From Aptenodytes patagonicus (lineage: Eukaryota > Chordata > Aves > Sphenisciformes > Spheniscidae): DNA of 64,000 nucleotides. The notes beneath the pieces are model-generated. The model was not told the DNA's origin and ran no database searches. It worked only from the letters and a program-made list of their open reading frames with translations. Shown in pieces: positions 26,050 through 40,022 of this stretch. The stretch lies in assembly GCF_965638725.1 (NCBI RefSeq), contig NC_134951.1, positions 27,907,746 to 27,971,745 on the forward strand. Reading direction: 5' to 3'. Position 1 is the stretch's first letter; the number at the start of each line of letters is the position of its first letter. The position numbers and the translations under genes are program-made.

Positions 26050-26950
26050 AAATAAGCCACGGATCTTTCCGCTGCCCGTGGAGCCCAGGCAGACGAGCCG
26101 CCTGAGGGCAGGACGAGGAGTCTCAAGAGGCGGGAGACGCCAACCCCGGAGCTGGGCCCTGCCGCTGAGGGGCCCCGACAAACACCGTGCAAAGTGCCGC
26201 TGCCCTGCGCCAGCAGGGGCACGTCTCCCCGCCTCCCCTCTCAGCCAAGTGCCACAAAACGCCGCTCCCCCCACGCAAGAAGCTCCGCAAGCGGCAGTGC
26301 GGCTGGGCCCCGGCGCGGCGCCACCATGATGGCAGCAGGCACCCTCCTTCCCCCTCGCCCGGGCACAAGCCCGCCGAGGGGCAGAAGCCGGCGAGGGGGC
26401 GGTGAGGCGGCCGCCCGCGGCTCGGCGTGAGCGAGGCGCCGGCCCCGCGACGCCCCACGGTGCCCGCCGGGCGCCGGAGGCGGGGCCGGGAGAGGTCGAA
26501 GGGCGGCGAGGCGGGCGCGGCGCGGCGGGACGAGGTACGGCGGGGCGGTGGAGGGGCGCCATGTCGAGCGGGGCTGAGCCGCGGCTGAGGGCGAGCGGGC
26601 CGCGGGGATGGTGGTCGGGCTCCTCTCCGCAGCTACCTGCCTTCTGGTGGGGGCTCCGCCGCGGAGGGCGGGGGAAGCGAGCGCGGGGCTGCGCGGAGCG
26701 GAGGCGGGGGAAGCGTGGCGAGAGGCGGGCTGCGGGGGGCGCGGGCCCGGCGGGCCCGGGGCAGGAGGTGGAAGTCCCCACCCAAGGGAGAGCCGGCCGG
26801 CCGCGCTCGGCCTCGGCCCGCCTGCCTAGGCCGTGAAGGCCGGGTGGGTCAAAGGTTGGGCTTTGAGCCTGGCCCCTACCTCTGCCGACCTCGTTTTCGG
26901 GGGTGCCATGGCCCCCTAAAACCACCTGTCTTCTTGAGGGGGGTTAGAGC
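26050..26950 (+). promoter_or_regulatory. CpG island, TMEM14A promoter
   Basis: This roughly 0.9-kb block is very GC-rich and CpG-dense, with many GGGCGG-type GC boxes and no clear TATA box, and it contrasts sharply with the flanking AT-rich DNA. It lies 1-1.8 kb upstream of the first coding exon of TMEM14A. It should therefore hold the TSS and a non-coding exon 1, with a candidate splice donor GAG|GTACGG at 26534/26535. Several other GT sites are possible, so I do not fix exon 1. Long open frames across the island (for example 292 codons on the minus strand) are composition artefacts. Assigning it to TMEM14A is inference from position. Confidence 0.8.
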
Positions 26951-26952
26951 TT

Positions 26953-26966
26953 GGGGGGGGGGGGGG
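26953..26966. repeat. poly(G) run
   Basis: Fourteen consecutive G bases at the downstream edge of the CpG island. It could form a G-quadruplex and is also error-prone in sequencing. Confidence 0.85.
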
Positions 26967-27914
26967 CCCTCGCTGTAAGTTGCTCACTTTAATATTAAAG
27001 GCTTGACATGAAATGGTGAGTCTGTACTCTTTCCTGCCACCTCTTTAACGTTGTGATCAAGGACACCTGCTCAGGTAAAAAAAGGATACACTTAATTAAG
27101 CATACACTTAATTTGGGAGAAGCAGAGGAAAGGTGTATCTCACCGGCTGGTGGGAGAGAGGCTGTAGTGCTGCTGGGGCTGTCGGGCTGCAAACCGCTGC
27201 CACTCATGCCTTTACAGAGCACAGCTGGGGAAGTGGGGATCAGTATTATAACAGTAACTTAAATGCTTTTTGGAGGACAGAAGCCTAACTTCGGGCAATG
27301 CATCAAAATCTAAAGGTGAAATAAAAGGGTCATAGACAGATAGGATAAAGATTCTGTATATATAGCTTCCTGAAGACAGCCTAGGTTTCTGTCTGGAAAG
27401 TTTGGGTAGACTCTGAAAACTCCTATTTTTGCCTGGTGTTGCAGGGCCTGTGACATTCTGCCTGAAGTACACCAAGTACAGCTTGGTTGAAAGGGCACTT
27501 AGCTGTGCGATCAGAAGACACGTATGTATCTATAGCATATGCCCAGATCAGCCATATGGCACAAGTGCAATAAAACTGATGCTTTGGCTGGTGTCAAGCT
27601 TTTTCCTTGCATATGTGTATTTTTGACTGGGAAACATGCATGCCACACGCATCCCAAAAATACCAGTTTCCCCTAATGGAAATACAGTATACCAAGATAC
27701 TGAGGTGTAAGGAAGGGCAGCAGTTAGTGAAAGGATGATACAATAGCCAATAGACGCACCTTCACCTTTTGAATGTTTTGACACAGTAGTCAAACATGGC
27801 TTAGGAGAGCGTAGTGTTATTTAGAACACTAAGTAATGACTTTTTTTTTTAACCAGGAGGAAGGAACTTGTTTGTCTTCAGTTGCAATGTGTTTTCTTCT
27901 CCAGAGTTGGGACC

Positions 27915-30900
27915 ATGGCTATTGACTGGATTGGTTTTGCATATGCTGCATTGTTGGCTGTTGGAGGTGTTGTAGGATACACTCGTAAAGGTAAATACCG
28001 GGACAGCAGGATTTGGAAATGAAGCAGTTGAGTTTCCTCTCTGCTACGCATTGTAAAAAAAAAAAAAAAAAAAAAATTTGATGCGAGACATGAAAACTTT
28101 GCTATAATGAACACAACTGCATCTTAAATCCATCCTGCGCTGCTATAAATGAGCTGAGTCTCATGAGATTTACTTGGGTCAACTTAAGCATTTAAGTGGT
28201 CACTTTTTTCTGTTAATCTAACTGATGAGTTTGTTTTCAGGGTAAAAAGGGGCTGTCGTGTTATTTTTGACCTTCAGTGTATTTTGGGCCTTCTCATTTC
28301 CTTTAATCATTCCTGCGTTGAGCGCAGTAGATGATCTTTGATTAAAGTTTATTTTCTGCGGACGCATAGATTTCCAGATGCACACTGGAAAGAAAACCCT
28401 TTACTTGCATATTCCGATCTGGTGGTTAATTCTCTCTTAGGTATTAACTCTTAAGATAATCAGGTTTTAGGTTATCCTGTACTACAAAGCGCATTTTTCC
28501 ATATTTCAGTCATTTTTGCAGTCCTTTCCAGCTAGCAGCGCCCTGCCTGAGCCGAGCACAGCATCCCGGCAGAGGTCGCAGTGGTACCAAGGACCGGCAG
28601 GCAGGATCTCCAGGCTGGTCCCGGTTAGCTCTCCCACAAAAGTGCACGTCCCAGCAGCGCATCAGTCTTCTTCGCCATGGCCATTATCCATCCCGATTCT
28701 TGTGATTTAGGGTCACTGTTTCCCTGCGTAGCGTGCACGTGCTTTGCTCTTAGAGACATGGCTTTATATCTGACTTTCTGAAAACACCTGGTGTATTTTT
28801 TGTTTGCACCCAGCTGCACTCACTGACTTCCCATTCACTTGTTCTCCTCACTCTTTAATAGTTGGTCGGTCCTTGTGGCAAATCTAGATTATTTTTTTAA
28901 TTGGTAATGATTTCTGTTTTCTTGCAAATTCTTGATTAAAAATATTCGGTATAACAGGACTGGGAGCTAAATGGCATCTGGGGGTCTGGATTCTTTATTT
29001 ATAAATGTTTTGGGATCAGCTTAATCCAGATAATACCTGCTGTGCTGTTTCTACGCTTTTATCCTATGGTACCGAGTCAAATGCCTATTCAGAAAGCTAA
29101 GTATATTACTGAAACTCTGGGCTTTATGAACCAGTTTTGTAATAGCACTGAAAGAAGATGTCGAGTTACTTTTAAAAGCCATGTTTTCATCCTCATTGCC
29201 ATCTAATTGTTTTTTAATTCTTTATTAATTAAATGTGATGTTGGTGATACCATTTCTTTGTCCAGGACTGATGTCAGACTGAAAGGCTTATGACTACATG
29301 TGTTGTCCAATTTATCCTTTATATATCTTGACACATTTCTACCGTTTTTGGAGACTTCCAAGTGCTGTAAGTTATAGTTAAAATCAACAGACAGTCCAGA
29401 GAAATTACAAAAATGTTTCTAAAGGTATTTATGGTAGAGAAAATAGCCAAATTCTTCAAAGATTATTTTTCCCAAATTGCAAGTATTACTAGACCTTGAT
29501 CATCTCCCTCTAATTTAGTCAACTTTGCCCCTAATGCCATGCAAGAGAATGACCCAGTTACAGAAGTATTACCTCTCTATTCACACTAGGTGAGCTAGCT
29601 GCGCTGTGGCAAAATTGGTTCTATTTTTAAAATATAAGGATAATACTGTGTAGGGAGACAACTACTGTGTAAAAATTGAGCTTAAAGACATTGTATTGAG
29701 AAATAACACTTGAATGGTTTCTTGCAGGTAGTAAAATCTCTTTAGCTGCTGGTCTCGCCCTTGGTTCTGTGGCTGGTTATGGAGCTTACTGCGTAACACG
29801 TGATCCAAGAAATGTGAAGATATCATTGTGTGAGTGTTTTACTACAGTAAACAAACAAACAAAAAACCCAAAAAAAGCAGTTTCCTGAACTGCATGTAAA
29901 ATTCTCTCTTTTATTAAATTTTGAGTATTGCTTTGGTTTAAATGTTAGTTTTTAAATAGAGTTCGACACTTTAACTTAGCTTGCAAAAGTCAAGAGCTTA
30001 ACTGTGGCACCATTTGCAAGGTAAGGCAGATCATTCACACAAAGTCAGCAGGTGTGTGTTACCACCTGGCAGCGCCTCCTTTTATTAGATGGTTACCTAA
30101 CATTGCAAATATTGTGAAATCCAACTGAGAGATGTGGGAGAGTACTGGAATAAAATGATTAGCGCTACAGATTAGAATGTAATTTGAGAAGTAAAGTAGG
30201 TGTGGGATCCAGTCTTGCATAACATAACATATCCTCAGCTCCCAATGAAACAAATAGTTTGACTCGGTGCCTGCTGAGCAGACTTTGCTGCTAAGAAAGA
30301 CGGGATACAAACTATGCAATAATTGTCACGTTAGCTAGTTTGCCATGAAACCCTCATGGAGGCAAGGAACTACAGTCTCTAAGGGGGATGTTAACCTCAC
30401 ACAACTGATTTGCAGTAAGAGCTATTGGGAGCTTGTCTCACTCATGGTTTTAGCAAAGGTGGCTTAGGCTGTGGTTTCACATGCAGAAATGCATTTAAAA
30501 TACATTTAATCCAAATTGTGTGAGTACACAGTCGCTTTTTCTGAACTTAGTTAGAATTTATGGTATACTGTTCATGCTGGCTTTGTGCTTTACACCAGTT
30601 GTAAAAATTTTCATTTCAAAAAAATGTTGAATAGCATTGTCAGCAAAGTATGTTCCCACCAACTGAGTTCTTTAGTAAAGGTGGTAATGGCATACCTGAT
30701 CTGCTCCTAGATGGCCTAAATTGGGTATTCCAGTTTTGCCACCGTGACCTTGCTCAGATTAAGTTATCCCACTGTTAAAAAAAAAAAAAAAAAAAAACCA
30801 CAACTTTTTTGGAATGAAGATACAGCCTTAAGTATATGTAAATTTGTAATCATTCAGTGTGAGATGCTTTTAAGCAGCATACAGTATTGTACTTTTATGG

Positions 30901-33900
30901 GTCAATTAAATCACTAATTTGGATACAGAATTTGTGGAAGACCAATTCAAACTTAGTAAATGTTCCCTGCTTCCCAATTCCTTGGTTTTGAAAGGACTAA
31001 TACAAAACTTCCACTAATCTGCTTGTGAACGTCAGATATACTAAAATACTGTCAGTGTTGTGCATTTCATGTAGCTGTAGGTATACGAGGACTTTCTCTC
31101 AGCTGGATAAATACATATTACTAGTTTAATGGAAATTACAGCAATACAGATGACATAGCATTTACTACACCTGCCTTAGAAAGTTCTTATTATGTAGAGT
31201 AAAAGGAACAAACACTTTTTAAAGCAGTCCTAGTTTAGAATGTTTACAAAGTAATGTTCTAATTGCTTAAAACCTAAATATATCTTTAACCTCGGCTATG
31301 AATGGGTGGCCTCTTCAAGATCCGCCTATGCTGAATGAAACAAAGAAGGTGGTCTGAACTAACTGTGGTGATTTTTGCCTGAACTGAGTTAGGAAGTATT
31401 CATACAAAGTACTCTGCCAGGGCCAACCATTCAGGCTGGTTTTAATCTCTTTCAGGCTCATGTATGTCAGTCTGGAAGAGGGTGTTTTCTGGCTTCTATA
31501 GACCTAGATACCTCAAATGAATAAAGAACTCAGTAGGAAGACTTCAGAGAAGGGAGAATTAGACACACTTGGAAACATCTACAGGTCCACACCTTAAAAA
31601 ACTTTGGTGGCTGCTGTATTTGCTACTTTCAGAATAATAAGGGTTTTCTGTAATACGTGTGTATTGCTTTTGTATAAAATCAGAATGTTTTCACTTGTGC
31701 CTAACCTCCCAAAGTGCCAAAAGCAACTAGAGAACAAATGAAAGAAGGAAATTAAGTGTATGGAAGAAAGTGACCACTCTGAACTTAGAAACCAGTGGAG
31801 TAAATTGCAATGTAAAATGAAGCAAGTACCCAAACCTTTAAAAGGTTAGGAAATTAAAAAAAAAAAAAAATCCCCCTCCAAACCCATAATTATCTATAGT
31901 ATTTATCACCTACGCAAGAGTCTCCTACAATAATGTAGGTAATGTTTTAGTACAAGACCTTGATAGTAGGGTTCTTGTAACTTGTCCTACGTACAAAGAG
32001 TATGTAGCATACAGATACCCCAGGCAAATTTTCTTAGTTGTTTTATAAATTATTCTTTCAGGCATTTTCCTACTCCCCCTGAAATTAACTCTGCGCTTTC
32101 TTGAATACTTTAATGCAATTTTATGTGTTTGGAATAGGTGTAGAAATTCAGACTTCAGTATGCAACAGTTACTGCTATTCAGAGTGCAAGCTGGTGCACC
32201 TGATTTATTGAATTTCTGATCTGAATCTGATTTACTGAATTGAATTTGGCTTGATTTATTGAATTTCTTTGATTTAAGGTGAAACAGTGAATATCTAGCA
32301 CTTTTGAAAATCAGGTCTAAAAGTTGAACGTCTTAAAAATTCACTGGCACATGTGAAAAGCCAGATACTAGTAACTGGAAAAAAGAACATTACAGAGTGA
32401 ACATGCTTTGTAGCTTGTAATTAATTGTAAATATATTCAGGGCTCTGGCAAGACGCATACTGTGGAATAGTCCACTCTTCAGACATTCCTGAGAGGATCA
32501 AGGCTATGGGACCAGAAAATAAGAGCAATGGATAATGGAGCATAATAGTTTTTTTGCAGGGTATCTTTAATGAGTGCACATGTATAGCTGGTGGAGTTTT
32601 GTAAGATGCTTGTAACTGTCAGAGCTTGTTTTATAATCCTGGAGTGAGTTTAAAATTCTTGACACCTGTGAGCACAGGACTGTCCACAGGAATAGGCAGT
32701 GGAGTTTGAAGAAATTAGCCAGATGGTTTAACTGCTCCATAAAAAAAGGGAAGAGATTTGTGTAACTGCCATTACTTCAGCTGCAAGAATGATAAAAGCC
32801 CAGCTGCCCATGAGAAGTCCTGCCTCTCTGCCCACTTCTAGGAAGTATTTCAGGTGACAGTTCTTTAACGAAGCTAGCTATCTTTGCAGAGTTTTACGTG
32901 TTCTTATCAACCTTCTCATTTATGTAGTGCTCTGCAGCCATAGTTCGATATGAAATCCACATGCCTGATCAGTTCATTGCTACCTCCATTTTTAGGTAAG
33001 ACTACTCCAGGAAGAAGATGCAGTTCCTTTCATGATGTTTATTCTCTGCTGTTTGTGCTGCATTTGTTGCCGTCTTGGGCTGCCCACTCTTGTCACAGAC
33101 AAGGGTGGTTCCCTCGTAGCAAAAGGAAACAAGGGAACTTGTGGTCATGATGAAGGAGATGTTGATAGCCATATTCTGTAGCGAAAATCTAGTTTTTAAG
33201 GCTCAGCAAATAAAGAGCTAGCATTCTAAAAAGAAAACAGATAAAGCTGGATGCTCTAGCTCCTTGAATAGTCAGACAACAGCTGCACTGGTCTAGGGTG
33301 GTGGGATTTATGAGACACTATTCCTGTAATTCAGCATACATGTTACTGTTACGATGAAGAGTCTTCCTACTTTATTTGTATCCCCGTGAAGGTAGATAAG
33401 AGGGAGTAGAATTCACTGTCTGACAAACTTACTTAGTATCTGTGGAATTGGATTTAGCATTCTGCTGCACGTGGAAACCTTATTTGTAGCTGAAAGAAAT
33501 CATAGCAGTGTATTTTGGAAAAGCAAGAATGTTTTTATAGACCCTATCTCTGATCTAATGTTTTATTAAATTACAGTTCATAGCAAAACATAGCAATGAC
33601 CTTTGATAACTCTCTTATGTTCCTGAATGGTCCACTGGGAGAAGTGAGAACATAAATATATTGAATTGTCTCTTACAGTTTCAGCTTTTCTTTTGACCAT
33701 TATAATGGGAATGAGGTTCAAGAGGTCCAAGAAATTAATGCCAGCCGGACTAGTAGCGTGCCTGAGGTAAACATATTGAGGATCTTAAAGATTTCGCTGA
33801 TTTTCAAATAGTTGCCATTTGACATCTGATTCAAGCCAGTATCAGTGGAAGGTACTATCATCCAGCAACTGTATGGTTTAAGTGAAATTAGTTTGGAGGT

Positions 33901-34787
33901 CATAGTCCTGTTTCCAGTGAACAGCTTTTTCATCTCACTAGGCGGATACATCTGATATGGACTGACTTTCTCAGCACAGAAAGGAGAGATCTGCAATTAA
34001 ATATTAATGCATATTGATAAGGCTCTTGGAAGAACCTGAGGTAAGCCTCAGTGTTTTCAAACACATATGCATAAAATTAGTCATCTAATTTCATACAACA
34101 GGGTCATCTTAAAAAGGACCAACACTTCGGTTTAGAAGTGCTGCATTCAAAACTACTGGAGGCGCAGCACCTTTGAAAACTAGGACATTTTTGACCTTAG
34201 AACTTTGGTTAGTATTACTGCAAATTATGATGTTTCTAACCATTCTGACTGCTTTATTGCGGCTGTTTATTTTGGCCTTCTGGAAAACATAATTTTCTGT
34301 ACCTGTTATTTCAGAACTAAATTATAGAGCAAGTCGAAACTTTTTTTTCCCAGTGAGTCTGTAACTCAAAACATTTTTCAACTGTAAGTCAGAATCTCCA
34401 TCTTCTGTTGCTTTGTTGCTACCAGATTTAATATGACACCATTAACTGGTTTACTCCAGTTACATACAGGGAGGAAAAAATCAGATGCAAATTGTCAAGA
34501 TGCAAAATTTAAGAATCAGGACTTAAACTGGAAAATATGATTTTCCATTGTGGATCGCTTTTCAAGCCTAGGTGGACTGTGTGTTTCAACAGACACTGAG
34601 GCTGTAGATTTAGACATTTTAAAAGATTGCTTACTGGAGGCTCCTGTGTCAGGTATTTATGAATGCACTGTTATCTAATGATGACTTTCACTGTTTTTGT
34701 TCATGCACAACCATATTTATGTTTTTTGTTCTGGGGTTTTTTTGCAGCCTTTTGATGATTTTGAGGCTTGTTTTTATGCTGCTGTAG
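27915..34787 (+). CDS. TMEM14A: TMEM14A, transmembrane protein 14A
   Basis: This is a small four-helix membrane protein of the TMEM14/UPF0136 family. Human TMEM14A is described at mitochondrial and ER membranes with an anti-apoptotic role. Coding exons are 27915-27990, 29728-29829, 33679-33766 and 34748-34787, which join in phase to 101 codons plus stop (human protein 99). All introns are GT-AG. The exon holding the start codon has an acceptor (TTCTCCAG) at 27904, ten bases before the ATG. Hydrophobic segments lie at about residues 4-22, 29-46, 57-73 and 80-101. Family-typical features are the opening MAIDWIGFAYAAL, the glycine-rich second helix ending GYGAY, the RFKRSKK basic loop (residues 72-78) before MPAGLVA, and a C-terminal RLVFMLL. 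The gene is convergent with the GSTA cluster, as in human. The identification is firm; the first (non-coding) exon is not resolved. Confidence 0.95.
28056..28076. repeat. poly(A) tract in TMEM14A intron
   Basis: A run of about 21 A bases about 65 bp after the first coding exon. Simple repeat. Confidence 0.85.
30777..30797. repeat. poly(A) tract in TMEM14A intron
   Basis: An uninterrupted run of about 20 A bases within the 3.8-kb third coding-region intron (29,830-33,678). I see no other recognisable element in that intron. Confidence 0.85.
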
Positions 34788-35236
34788 GAGAATTTAGCAA
34801 CTTAAGAACCGAAGTATGAGTGCCACGCCCACCGAACAAACAGGCAAGCTCTCCGTACTTGAAAGACAAGTTTGAACACAAGTCTTACATTGCATTTATC
34901 TTTTCTGTAAAAGATCTGTACCTGTTATTTGATTATTGACATTTGCTGATATTTTGCAAGCTTTTTTTTTTTTTAAATTAAAACAAATGTTTTGTTGATG
35001 ATATATTTTGGTCTACTTCCATTTAAGCAGTCTGTTAAGGGATCTTTCTCTCTAAGTTTGATCTCTTTCAGGGGTGCTGAGCGCCCCAAGCAATCGAGTT
35101 AGTCTTGCACTATATCTCTGAGAGAAGAATATATATAAATACCTGTTTATGCTAAAAAGGTATATTGTATTGAACCATAATTTTGTAGCTTCTGAGATCA
35201 AGTAATCAATTCTAATCGTATTGTCAATTACTAATC

Positions 35237-35348
35237 AATAAAGGCTGGGGCCTGTATGTGATGCACTAGAAAACCCACCTTCCTTTCAAACACATGTTCT
35301 TGTTCCACTGGTTCTAAATGTAAAAACTATTATCAGTGTTCAAATAAA
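35237..35348 (+). terminator. TMEM14A poly(A) signals
   Basis: Two AATAAA hexamers occur at 35237-35242 and 35343-35348, about 450 and 556 bases after the TMEM14A stop codon. They suggest a 3' UTR of roughly 0.5-0.6 kb with alternative ends. Which one is used cannot be told from sequence. Confidence 0.6.
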
Positions 35349-35369
35349 ATGTAAAGTGTTCGAAGCTTC

Positions 35370-37000
35370 TCAGTTTTTCATGCAGACTAGTGAGCCATTT
35401 TGTCAATGGAAGAGTCTGGTGATCTGCTTTGTACTCGGTACCGGTTTAAAACATGTACCATGCTGTAAATTCCCACTGACATGAACCACAGCTGAGGAAG
35501 GTTCACCATCTTGCACAAATAGGTTCTAAACTCTCAGTCTCAATACTCTTTAACAGGTTTGTCATTCTGGTCTTACACAGATTATCTTGCTGAAGTCCTT
35601 CCCCGTAAGCAAAGGAGACTATTCAGACATAAACTATTCAGGGATTGAAGTTGCTTTGGTTTGCATAGAAAATAATTACATATTCCCTGGGTCTGAAAGG
35701 TTGGCCAAGACTATCTTCTGGTGTGCAGGAATGCGCAGCCAAATCATTAGGAAACTGAATATGGGCAAGTGCACTATTGAAGACAATGAGAACTTTTGCT
35801 TCTTCTCATTTTTTTCATACAGAGCTTGCTTATAAAGGCGATTTGCTCCGCAAATCCATCAGCAGAATACCATGCTTGGTATTCTTGGCAGGGGCTTAGG
35901 TGGTGACAAGGTGGTGTGAGCAACTCAGATGTCTAAAGCACAACTGACAAAAAAAAAAAAAGGCAATTCCCCCAAACCACAGCCCCTAGCTCTGGAATCT
36001 TTTGCTAGCAAACGTTGGTATCAGTCATTTCCAGGTGTCATCAGGCTTACAGGTGATTGAGCTGATATGTTAGGATTTCAGATTGGGATCTTGGTACCTA
36101 AAATGACAGCTGGACTCATAAGATGTGGTTCATTTTATCCTGAAGTAGAACTTCAAGACAGGTTAGAGGAATTGAACTGCCGTGTACCATAATAGGCTTG
36201 GGTGGCCAATGCCGATTTGGATATTTGTACTGTAGACAAGGTGAATCCTGTCTTAGATTAAGCTCCGATGAAAAGTTTAGGCAACCTTGTGCTGAAATGC
36301 AGAAGCCGTCCTGCAGTTGCTGCTAGCCCAGAGCCTAAATGCAGTTAGCTTTTGTGTTTTTGAGCACGTCCAGAGTTGAGCCTTCTGTGTATTTGCTGAA
36401 TTAGCCCATGGGGGCAGGGGGCTGGGGCTAGCTTCCAAGCCCAACTGTGATGCAGAAGCTTTTGCTTAAATTCCTGAGCAGCCCAAACAAGTAGCGTTCT
36501 CAGCAAGTCCAACATATCCCTGTGGGATTGAGGACTCACAAAATGTAGAGGTGATGTCCTGTGCCAGTCTCTGTGACGATTCAGTGATCATAGCACTTGT
36601 TTGGGACAGAGGTGTAGCTCAATGAAACTTGAGTGCTACGGTGGGCATTGCAAATTACTGCTTCCAGCTACCTAGGTAATTTTAATGTAAAACTCTTACA
36701 AGCTCATCTGGGCAGTGCTTAGGTGACTGGGACATTTCCGGCTTGTATTCTGAGATACATTACGTGGCTCTTATGTACAAGTTGGAAAAGGGGTTAACTT
36801 TGCTGGGCAGCAATTCTGTATATACACTGGTTGACTGTTTTCTCTGCCTAATCAGTTCAAGTCCTACTGAGAAAACTAACTGCAAGGAAGAATAGTTTAT
36901 GGCACTGTTCTTAAAGGGAACAGTGACGATTCCCATGAAATTAGGGTGAAGAATCTGAAATAGTAGTGAATGCTTTAAGCACTGTTGAGATAAAACTAAC
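35370..37000. other. intergenic stretch after TMEM14A
   Basis: No gene or repeat family recognised between the TMEM14A poly(A) region and the large CR1 element. Confidence 0.45.
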
Positions 37001-37088
37001 TCATAGAATCATGGAATAGTTTGGGTTGGAAGGGACCTTTAAAGGTCATCTAGTCTAATCCCCCTGCAATGAGCAGGAACATCTTCAA

Positions 37089-38491
37089 CTACATCAGGTT
37101 GCTCAGAGCCCCCTCCAACCTGACCTTGAATGATTCCAGGGATGGGGCATCCACCACCTCTCTGGGCAACCTGTTCCAGTGCTTCACCACCCTCAGCGTA
37201 AAAAATTTCTTCCTTATATCTAGTCTAAATCTACCCCCGTTTAGTTTAAAACCATTCCCCCTTTTCTTGTCACAACAGGCCCTGCTAAAAAGCTTGCCAC
37301 CATCTTTTTTATAAGCCCCCTTGAAGTACTGATAGGCTGCAAGAAGGTCTCCCCAAAGCCTTCTCTTCTCTAGGCTGAACAGCCCCAACTCTCTCAGCCT
37401 TTCTTCAGAGGAGAGGTGCTCCATCCCCCTGATCATTTTTGTGACCCTCTTCTGGACCCGCTCCAACAGGTCCATGTCTTTCCTGTGCTGAGGGCTCGAG
37501 AGCTGGACGCAGTACTCCAGGTGGGGTCTCACCAGAGAGGAGTAGAGGGGCAGAATCTCCTCCCTTGACCTGCTGGCCACGCTTCTTTGGATGCAGCCCA
37601 GGATACAGTTGGCCTTCTGGGCTGTGAGCGTACATTGCTGGCTCATGTCCAGCTTTTCATCCACCAGGACCCACAAGTCCTTCTCGGCAGGGCTGCTCTC
37701 AATCCCTTCATCCCCCAGCCTGGATTGATACCAGGGGTTGCCCCGACCCAGGTGCAGGACCTTGCATTTGGCCTTGTTAAACCTCAGGAGGTTCACACAG
37801 GCCCACTTCTCGAGCTTGTCCAGGTCTCTCTGGATGGCATCCCATCCCTCTGACATGTCAACCACACCACTCAGCTTGGTGTCATCTGCAAACTTGCTGA
37901 GGGTGCACTCGATCCCACTGTCTATGTCATTGATGAAGATATTGAACAGTACCGGTCCCAATAAGGACCCCTGCGGGACGCCACTCGTCACCAATCTCCA
38001 TCTGGACATTGAGCCGTTGACCACTACCCTCTGGATGTGACCATCTAACCAATTTCTCACCCACCAGACAGTCCACCCATCAAATCCATACCTCTCCAGT
38101 TTAGAGAGAAGGATGTTGTGGGGGACCGTGTCAAAGGCCTTACAGAGGTCCAGATAGACGACATCTGTAGCCCTTCCTGTGTCCACTGATGTAGTCACTC
38201 CATCATAGAAGGCCACTAGGTTAGTCAGGCAGGACTTCCCCTTGGTGAAGCCATGCTGGCTGTCTCAAATCACCTCCCTGTCCTCCATGTGCCTTAGCAG
38301 AGCTTCCAGGAGGAACTGTTCCATGATCTTCCCAGGCACAGAGGTGAGACTGACTGGCCTGGAGGTCCCCGGGTCTTCCTTTTTCCCTTTTTAAAAATGG
38401 GGGTTATGTTTCCCCTTTTCCAGTCAGTGGGAACTTCACCGGACTGCCACGACTTCTCAAATACGATGGATAGTGGCTTAGCAACTTTCAT
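37089..38491 (-). pseudogene. CR1 ORF2 reverse transcriptase, damaged
   Basis: The longest intact piece is 375 codons (37,089-38,216). It holds the RT motifs [35 protein letters not shown] and [10 protein letters not shown], where FADD is the catalytic Asp pair. The C-terminal CR1 domain follows, with [26 protein letters not shown] and [17 protein letters not shown] piece upstream (38,294-38,491) carries [19 protein letters not shown] in a different frame, and a TGA lies between them near 38,260. The catalytic core is preserved but the full protein cannot be made. Confidence 0.93.
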
Positions 38492-38560
38492 CCGCCAGCT
38501 CCCTCAGGACTCGCAGATGGATCTCATTGGGTCCCATGGACTTGTGCACCTTCAGGTGCT

Positions 38561-39798
38561 TTAGATGGTCTCGAACCTGATCTTCTCCCACAGTGGGCGG
38601 CTCTTCATTCTCCCAGTCCCTGCCTTTGCCTTCTGCAGCTTGGGTGGTGAGGCTCGAGCACTTGCCAGTGAAGACCAAGGCAAAAAGTCATTGAGTACCT
38701 CCACCTTCTCCATGTCCCGGGTAACCAGGTCTCCCATCTTCTTCTGGAGAGGGCCCACATTTTTCCTCAACTTCCTTTTATCCCCAGCATACCTACAGAA
38801 GCTTTTCTTGTTGCCCTTGATGTCCCTGGCCAGATTTAATTCTATCAGGGCTTTAGCTTTCCTAACCTGATCCCTGGCTGCTCGGATAATTTCCCTGTAT
38901 TCCTCCCAGGCTACCTGTCCTTGCTTCCACCCTCTGTAGGCTTCCTTTTTGTGTTTGAGTTTGTCCAGGAGCTCCTTGTTCATCCCTGCAGGCCTCCTGG
39001 CGTTTTTGCCTGACTTCCTCTTTGTTGGGATGCATCGCTCCTGAGCTTGAAGGAGGTGATCCTTGAATATTACCCAGCTTTCTTGGGCCCCTCTTCCCTC
39101 CAGGGCTTTGTCCCATGGTACTCTGCCAAGCAGATCCCTGAAGAGGCCAAAGCCTGCTCTCCTGAAGGCCAGGGTAGTGAGCTTGCTGTGCACCCTCCTC
39201 GGTGCCCTAAGGATCTTGAACTCCACCGTTTCATGGTCACTGCAGCCCAGGCTGCCCTTGAGCTTCACATTCCCCACCAGCCCCTCCTTGTTGGTGAGAA
39301 CAAGGTCCAGCGTAGCACCTCTCCTCGTTGGCTCCTCTACCACTTGGAGAAGGAAGTTATCATTGACGCATTCCAGGAACCTCCCAGACTGCTTATGCCC
39401 TGCTGTGTTGTCCCTCCAACAGATGTCGGGGTGGTTGAAGTCCCCCATGAGGACCAGGGCTTGTGAGTGTGAGGCTGCTCCTGTCTGTAGAGGGCCTCAT
39501 CCACTCGGTCTTCCTGGTCAGGTGGCCTGTAGCAGACCCCCACTATAATGTCACCTGTCCCTGCCTTCCCTTTAGTTCTGACCCATAAGCTCTCGGTTGG
39601 CCTCTCATCCACCCCCAGGCAGAGCTCCATGCGCTCCAGGTGGTCATTGACATAGAGGGTGACACCCCCTCCTCGTCTCCCCTGCCTGTCCTTCCTAAAG
39701 AGCCTGTATCCCTCCATCCCAACACTCCAATCATAGGAGCCATCCCACCACGTCTCTGTGATGCCAACAAGGTCGTAGCCCTGCAGGCGTGCGCACAT
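38561..39798 (-). pseudogene. CR1 ORF2 endonuclease domain, frameshifted
   Basis: This is the APE-type endonuclease part of ORF2, which nicks target DNA for target-primed reverse transcription. The N-terminal piece contains GITETWWD, with the catalytic-type ETWW motif, and RRGGGVTLYV. The second piece, in another frame from about 39,448, contains [10 protein letters not shown] and [10 protein letters not shown], the catalytic GDFN and SDH motifs. One frameshift near 39,450 separates them. The frame then runs on into the linker and stops at 38,561. Confidence 0.88.
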
Positions 39799-40022
39799 CT
39801 CTAACTCCTCTTGTTAATTCCCCAGGCTACGTGCATTTGCATAGAGGCATTTAAGTTGGGCCCTCGATGAAGCTGTCTTACTGGCTGGAGTTCCTTTGTG
39901 CTGCTCTTCAGGCGCTCTCCTGCTGACCTGTGATCCTTCTCCAGGCTCTGGGCATCTATTGCTGGCCCTGGCATCAAACTGGTAGGGGTGGGATGGATTG
40001 AGGTTCCCATCCCCCGGCATCT

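Noticed and set aside
26047-26925. 292-codon minus-strand open frame across the CpG island
   Set aside because: Extreme GC content removes stop codons in most frames. The peptide is Ala/Pro/Arg/Gly low complexity with no domain, and several other frames are open over the same bases.
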